From Salipaludibacillus aurantiacus (GTDB taxonomy: Bacteria; Bacillota; Bacilli; Bacillales; Salisediminibacteriaceae), in contig NZ_FOGT01000013.1 in the NCBI RefSeq assembly GCF_900111295.1, forward strand, positions 1 to 64,000: 64,000 nucleotides of DNA, in the 5' to 3' direction. Each line of letters begins with the position of its first letter. Position 1 is the first letter of the stretch. Shown here in pieces: positions 58,565-64,000 of this stretch. The position numbers were made by a program, and so were the translations under genes. The notes beneath the pieces are model-generated. The model searched no databases. It was not told the DNA's origin and was given only the letters and a program-made list of their open reading frames with translations.

Positions 58565-58727
58565 TAATAAATCCCCTTCCTGTATGCCATGATGATGTCC
58601 TCTATTATAAAACAAATCAAACCCTGTGTCGTCCCGAATGTGTTAAACAAACAAGACTTGGCTTTGATGATTATTAACCTCGGTTAAAAGCGTTGTCTTT
58701 AGTGCTTTTACAGGTTAATGCATGTTC

Positions 58728-58742
58728 TTGCAAGCGCTTTCA
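58728..58742 (+). promoter_or_regulatory. cre (CcpA) site before the PLP lyase gene
   Basis: TTGCAAGCGCTTTCA fits WTGNAANCGNWNNCW at all positions. TTGCAA at its left end could also act as -35 with GTAATC 17 bp on. Sited 60-75 bp before the start codon, it predicts repression in rich carbon. Confidence 0.75.
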
Positions 58743-58754
58743 AATGCGTGGTAA

Positions 58755-60227
<1,473 letters not shown>

Positions 60228-60240
60228 CGTTTCATTGGTG

Positions 60241-60268
60241 AACCCGGCAGGCGATTTGCCGGGTTTTT
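60241..60268 (+). terminator. Terminator of the PLP lyase gene
   Basis: AACCCGGCA and TGCCGGGTT form a perfect 9-bp stem with a 7-nt loop, 13 bp past the stop, followed by TTTT. Confidence 0.88.
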
Positions 60269-60329
60269 GGTTAAGGATAGAGTACATGATTTCCCGCTGT
60301 CGACTGCTAGGCAGACCACCTGATGGCGC

Positions 60330-60632
60330 CTACTTTCTCCGTTGCTTTTTCTCATTGGATTTCCTCATTTTAACCCTTGCTGAAGAAGGCTGTTTCCTGA
60401 TGAATTTAATAAATTTCTTAAGTTGTTCGTCGTTCTGAAGCTTTTTTACCGTTCCGAGTCGGACGGCTAATTCGCGGTTCGTGTACAAGTTATGAATTTG
60501 CTTATGGCATGGTTTACAGAGCATGGCCGTTTGCAAATGGGTACCGCCTTCTTCTTTTGGAATTAAATGGTGTTCTGTTAATTCTACCTCGTTTCTTGTA
60601 CATACTTCACATTGTCCAGTACGCCTTTTCAC
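60330..60632 (-). CDS. HNH nuclease domain protein (YisB-like)
   Basis: A 100-residue basic protein with CEVCTRNEVELTEHHLIPKE followed by LCKPCHKQIHNLY: paired CxxC zinc ligands around the HH of an HNH/beta-beta-alpha-metal site. The C-terminal tail (from about 70) is very Lys/Arg-rich, suggesting nucleic-acid binding. Closely resembles the short HNH proteins of Bacillus such as YisB, role unknown. It starts at GTG 60632 with GGGGAGG 6 bases upstream. Confidence 0.82.
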   Translation of the reverse strand: MKRRTGQCEVCTRNEVELTEHHLIPKEEGGTHLQTAMLCKPCHKQIHNLYTNRELAVRLGTVKKLQNDEQLKKFIKFIRKQPSSARVKMRKSNEKKQRRK

Positions 60633-60724
60633 CCTTGCCTCCCCGCTTTCTATGTGTAGTTAACTCTGTGTTTTTAAACTAAATTACTTATACTGTAAAC
60701 CACCAGGCCGCAGCCAATCAAATA

Positions 60725-60758
60725 ATCCCCCTGATAAGCCTTGACTTACCCGGGGGAT
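60725..60758 (-). terminator. Terminator of the acidic lipoprotein gene
   Basis: ATCCCCC and GGGGGAT pair, with an inner GGTAAG/CTTATC stem. The following minus-strand stretch is AT-rich (TATTTG) rather than a clean U-tract. Confidence 0.6.
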
Positions 60759-60795
60759 GGGAATCTTTTAAAGTAAATGAGTTTCTGTTATTTTC

Positions 60796-61515
60796 TTAAA
60801 AATCCAAGTCTTCAGGGAACGTCATCGTTTCGAAAACCTCTCCTGTATCTTCATTTTCAAAATGAACAATGACCTCAAAATCGTCCGGGTCTACTCCGTC
60901 AAACAACTGGTAGAACATTCCGCTCAGCCCTAATCCGAAGGCTGCAAATCCGTCAAAGCTGTTTTCAAAGGTTTCCTGTTCCACAATCATATTAAATTCA
61001 GAATAAGAGTCATTATAAGTGATATCTGTGATGGACACGAAGTCTTCACTGTTTTTCGTCTCTTCGATCGTTTCGTTGATGTCTTTTTCCATTTCCTGCA
61101 TCATTTCTTCATGTTTTTCTTTAGACATTGTATACGTCACTGTGCCGTCTTCATGCATGGTTACATCGTAAATGCCTTCTTCCTCTTCTTCAGCAACCAT
61201 ATCTTCAGGATCTTCCTCTTCAAATAATGAAGGCGGCAGCGTAATAGTCACCTCAGATGCACCGGCGTCTACGCTGACTGAACTATTGTCAGAATCGTTC
61301 CCCTGCTCATTTTCACTTCCGTTTTCATTTTCTTCAGTTTCAGCTTCGACCTCTTCCGCATTTCCGTTGTTTTCCGCCTCATTTTCTACCGCGGCATTGG
61401 TATTGGCCATTGTTTCTTCAGCTTCAGCGTTCGTCTCCCCGTTTTCATTGCCGTTGCATGCGGTTATTCCCATCAGGAATACAGCAGCCACGCCTGTTAA
61501 TACATACTTTTTCAT
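60796..61515 (-). CDS. Acidic lipoprotein, unknown
   Basis: A 239-residue lipoprotein: the signal peptide ends MGITAC (Cys20). A Glu/Asn-rich disordered spacer (about 21-80) leads to a folded part with VTITLPPSLFEEE, GIYDVTMHEDGTVTYTMSKEKHEE and a DFEVIVHFENEDTGEVFETM strand pair near the end. The design resembles small surface lipoproteins with a DUF-type sensing domain. The extremely acidic composition again suggests a high-salt or high-pH exterior. GAGAGGAG precedes the ATG. Confidence 0.75.
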   Translation of the reverse strand: MKKYVLTGVAAVFLMGITACNGNENGETNAEAEETMANTNAAVENEAENNGNAEEVEAETEENENGSENEQGNDSDNSSVSVDAGASEVTITLPPSLFEEEDPEDMVAEEEEEGIYDVTMHEDGTVTYTMSKEKHEEMMQEMEKDINETIEETKNSEDFVSITDITYNDSYSEFNMIVEQETFENSFDGFAAFGLGLSGMFYQLFDGVDPDDFEVIVHFENEDTGEVFETMTFPEDLDF

Positions 61516-61617
61516 TGGTTAATATGCTCCTCTCGTTATTACCTTTCTGTCCTCCATCTAATATAACAGAGTGCCTGACAACCTGTGTCAGGGGAGAGAT
61601 AATTTTTTTAAAATCTA

Positions 61618-62283
61618 TCAATTCCCTTCCCTTTCAGAGGAAAAGGCTTCCGATTTTTCGCTGACTTCCTTTTTTCGGCACACGTATTGCTCGCCGCAGC
61701 ATTTACATTTGGATTTATAAAAATGAAACACCGTGCCTTCGAAGGCGCTGAGGCTTGTTAATGAGCGGCTTTCTTCAGCCTTGGCCAGATGCTTATACTG
61801 CTCTTCAAACTCGCTTAAAAGCATATACTCATTTACCGGAAAAGTATAATATTTGTTTGTTGAAAATATTAATTTCTGGTCAAAAAAACTGTGTTTGCGG
61901 CAATTTGGGCATTTCACCTGGTGAGAGAATAAAACCACAGGTAATAAGACAGCACCGCACAGAACTGCCACTCCTTCTGTCCAATGATAATAAAAAAATG
62001 ACAGCGGGCTCATAAGGTCGGTTCGCAGGTTTAGTTGTATAAAAGAAATGATTAAAAATGATATCAGCCCGGCCAGCAGCCCAAAAAACATGTATCTGAC
62101 TTTAAAATGGGGCTGGTACCGATAAATATAATAAATATATAACGCCGTAGAACTAGCGCCGATTATGAAATATTCCAAATAGGGCCTTGTAAAGCCAAGG
62201 GTGGGGGTTATGGGGAGCCCGGAGAACACAGCGATGAGAAGGGATAAGAGAATTGAACCTGCATACATCACATAGATCATCAT
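61618..62283 (-). CDS. Membrane protein with C-terminal Cys pairs, unknown
   Basis: A 221-residue protein with four predicted helices (about 3-20, 37-53, 64-86, 98-120). Its cytoplasmic C-terminal tail has CPNCRKHSFF and KCKCCGEQYVC, which may form a zinc ribbon. Between these the sequence is polar and charged. No family recognised. A GGGGG stretch lies 6 bases before the ATG. Confidence 0.65.
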   Translation of the reverse strand: MMIYVMYAGSILLSLLIAVFSGLPITPTLGFTRPYLEYFIIGASSTALYIYYIYRYQPHFKVRYMFFGLLAGLISFLIISFIQLNLRTDLMSPLSFFYYHWTEGVAVLCGAVLLPVVLFSHQVKCPNCRKHSFFDQKLIFSTNKYYTFPVNEYMLLSEFEEQYKHLAKAEESRSLTSLSAFEGTVFHFYKSKCKCCGEQYVCRKKEVSEKSEAFSSEREGN

Positions 62284-62450
62284 TTTTACCCCCGCCTGAA
62301 AGTGTCATCTACTTTCATTATAAACAAACAGGGATACGAATATGTATGTCCGCCTCTTTAAGCGTATGAACAGAATTTCCAGCTGTTCTTGCGGATTTGA
62401 TTTCTTAGAAAAGAGGTGGTTCCTATGCTGCCAATAAGTAAAATATCAGA

Positions 62451-62506
62451 TTGAATTTTCGGAAAATTTAATCTATAATAGGTTTGTACATACCGACCGG
62501 TTAGTA
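62451..62506 (+). promoter_or_regulatory. Promoter and TetR-like operator of the GPH symporter gene
   Basis: TTGAAT (62451-62456), 17 bp, TATAAT (62474-62479). TACCGACCGGTTAGTA (62491-62506), a 16-bp palindrome with one mismatched pair and an ACCGACCGGT core, typical of TetR/AcrR operators, follows the start point. The regulator gene is not in the window. Confidence 0.7.
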
Positions 62507-62536
62507 TTATACTTCCAAATAAAAAGGAGCGATGTT

Positions 62537-63910
62537 ATGTCAGCTAAAAGTCAGCAGGAATTGGAGTTCGTACAAGCCAGGCCTCAGGAACGCCCTGGCC
62601 ATAAAGAGATGTTAAATTACGGTTTAGGATTCTTCGGAATTATTTTAATCTGGACGATGGTTGGTACGTTTCTCGCATTTTACTACACGGATATTGCTGG
62701 GATTTCAGCCGGCGTGGTAGGAACATTGATGCTGGTCAGCCGCCTCCTTGATGGCGTCACCGACATAGGCATGGGTTCAGTGGTGGACAGGACGAAATCA
62801 AAACACGGGAAAGCACGGCCCTGGATCCTTTGGATGGCCCTGCCGTTTGCCGTATCCGGTGTCCTCCTGTTTTCTGTACCGGATATTAGCATGACAGGCA
62901 AAATTATTTATGCTTATATCACTTACATTTTACTCATCTTAACGTACACCGCCATTTCTATCCCTTATAAGACCCTATTGGGCCTGATGACTCAAGACCC
63001 TAAAGGAAGATCGTTAGTTAACATCTATACCGGCGTTTTTACGATGCTGAGCACGATCCTTGTTATGACACTTGCTGAACCGGTTGCCAGTGCCATAGGC
63101 GGAAATTTTGGTTGGACGGCTGTTTCCCTGGCCATTGCAGTCATTATTGTGGTGACCTGTTTTACTTCTTTCCATTCAACAGAAGAGAGAGTCGATGCGG
63201 AACCGGTAAAAAAGAAAAAGAAAGTTCCTTTTAAAACAGAATTTAAGGCACTCCTTACAAATAAATACTGGGTAATTATTACGGTTTACTGCGTACTCGC
63301 TTATACGCTCAATGCTCTTTTAACAGGGGCCGGGCTTTACTACGCAACATATATTTTAGGAAACAGCAGCTATTTCTCTTTCTTCGCGTTGTCACTGTTT
63401 TTGCCAACCATTGTCTGTTTCTTTTTTATCGGAAAATTAGTCGGCAGGTTTGGAAAACGGAATATTGCATTAGTTGTATCTTTAGTGGCTATATTCGGAT
63501 CTATTATTAAGTTTATTGACCCGTCAAGTCTTGCTTTTTTCTTAACCGGCAATGTTATTCAAGGGTTCGGACTGATTCCTGTCATCACTTTTCTGTATGC
63601 GATGATTAATGACACGACAGAATACGGCCAGTGGAAATCCGGGTTCAGAACGGCGGGGCTCGTAAACAGTGCAGCCAGTTTCGGAATGAAGGTAGGAACC
63701 GGGATCGGCGGAGCATTAATCGGCTGGCTATTAGCCTTCGGCGGCTACCAGGGTGCCCTTTCGGAACAATCAGCCTCGGCAAGCCAGATGATTATCGCCC
63801 TGAACATCCAACTCCCGCTTCTGTTCACGGTCCTTCAAGTCATCCTTTTATGGATGTATAAACTGGATAAAGAGTACCCGTCCATTTTAAAAGAGTTAAA
63901 CCAAAAATAA
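62537..63910 (+). CDS. GPH family (MelB-like) sugar:cation symporter
   Basis: A 457-residue transporter with 12 predicted helices of the glycoside-pentoside-hexuronide:cation symporter family. SRLLDGVTDIGMGSVVDRTKSKHGKARPW carries the conserved Asp pair for cation and sugar binding, and LTYTAISIPYKTLLGLMTQDPKGR is the family loop after helix 4. A MelB/UidB/XynB-type substrate such as an alpha- or beta-glycoside is likely. AAGGAG lies 8 bases before the ATG. Beyond it only the 63917 repeat remains in the window. Confidence 0.9.
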   Translation: MSAKSQQELEFVQARPQERPGHKEMLNYGLGFFGIILIWTMVGTFLAFYYTDIAGISAGVVGTLMLVSRLLDGVTDIGMGSVVDRTKSKHGKARPWILWMALPFAVSGVLLFSVPDISMTGKIIYAYITYILLILTYTAISIPYKTLLGLMTQDPKGRSLVNIYTGVFTMLSTILVMTLAEPVASAIGGNFGWTAVSLAIAVIIVVTCFTSFHSTEERVDAEPVKKKKKVPFKTEFKALLTNKYWVIITVYCVLAYTLNALLTGAGLYYATYILGNSSYFSFFALSLFLPTIVCFFFIGKLVGRFGKRNIALVVSLVAIFGSIIKFIDPSSLAFFLTGNVIQGFGLIPVITFLYAMINDTTEYGQWKSGFRTAGLVNSAASFGMKVGTGIGGALIGWLLAFGGYQGALSEQSASASQMIIALNIQLPLLFTVLQVILLWMYKLDKEYPSILKELNQK

Positions 63911-63916
63911 TTGAAA

Positions 63917-63968
63917 GGGGTCTGTCCCCCAGCGCGTTAAAGCTGTAATGCGCTGGGGGACAGACCCC
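63917..63968 (+). terminator. Terminator and large palindromic repeat after the symporter gene
   Basis: GGGGTCTGTCCCCCAGCGC and its exact complement form a 19-bp stem with a 14-nt loop. It carries the GGGGTCTG/CAGACCCC arms of the repeat family. No clear U-tract follows. Confidence 0.75.
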
Positions 63969-64000
63969 AAATAATTTACTTCTCTGCTTCGTAAAGGACC

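Overview
The window reads as chromosome from a moderately AT-rich, endospore-forming Bacillaceae bacterium, probably halophilic and/or alkaliphilic. Supporting signs are strong AGGAGG ribosome sites with frequent GTG and TTG starts, Sda-like, FbpA-like and IDEAL proteins, CcpA-type cre sites, Fur boxes, and lipoproteins followed by Asp/Glu/Asn-rich linkers typical of high-salt or high-pH surfaces. No phage, CRISPR array or intact IS element is seen. The only clear mobile element is the 5' end of a group IIC intron cut by the left edge.

1-3.2 kb: group IIC intron next to the selB terminator, selB (minus) and a divergent selenocysteine tRNA (plus), then a DUF305 membrane protein. 3.6-7.6 kb: two zinc-peptidase-like proteins, a secreted coiled-coil protein, an AbrB-type protein and a DUF6143 protein. 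7.7-12 kb: lipoprotein alkaline phosphatase with a cre site, a DASS dicarboxylate transporter and a guanylate-kinase paralogue with an altered P-loop. 12.3-22.1 kb: a ROK-controlled glycan locus with a leftward ABC importer and rightward GH43/GH2/GH43 enzymes; both divergent promoters carry a palindrome just past the start point. 22.2-26 kb: membrane glycerophosphodiesterase and a 3D-domain cell-wall protein.

26.2-28 kb: a Fur-boxed cluster (DUF2325, IDEAL-like, FbpA-like) and a tiny membrane protein. 28.1-35.7 kb: pdxK, then a LacI-regulated operon with a glycogen-debranching-type glucosidase and ABC importer. 35.8-44.4 kb: envelope and small-protein genes, including a DUF302 gene under a consensus promoter with two CsoR/CstR-like palindromes, a TraB-family protein, an MFS exporter and a VOC protein. 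44.6-54.3 kb: a three-gene flavoprotein operon preceded by a new 45-residue Cys-rich ORF, and a divergent GntR/TRAP/creatininase/M20 catabolic operon; matching GntR-type palindromes lie before both transcription units.

54.3-64 kb: an XRE regulator, a small Sda homologue with a TTG start, an SLC13/TrkA-C transporter with a CsoR/CstR-like site, a D-2-hydroxyacid dehydrogenase, a PLP lyase that looks like tyrosine phenol-lyase rather than tryptophanase, an HNH protein, a lipoprotein, a membrane protein and a GPH-family symporter under a TetR-like operator. A palindrome family built on GGGGTCTGACCCC is scattered through intergenic DNA and sometimes forms part of terminators.

The most novel-looking material is the 44.6-54.3 kb catabolic locus with its Cys-rich micro-protein, the shared CsoR/CstR-like operators, and the Fur-controlled small-gene cluster. 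Functional assignments come from motifs read by eye; no database search was run.
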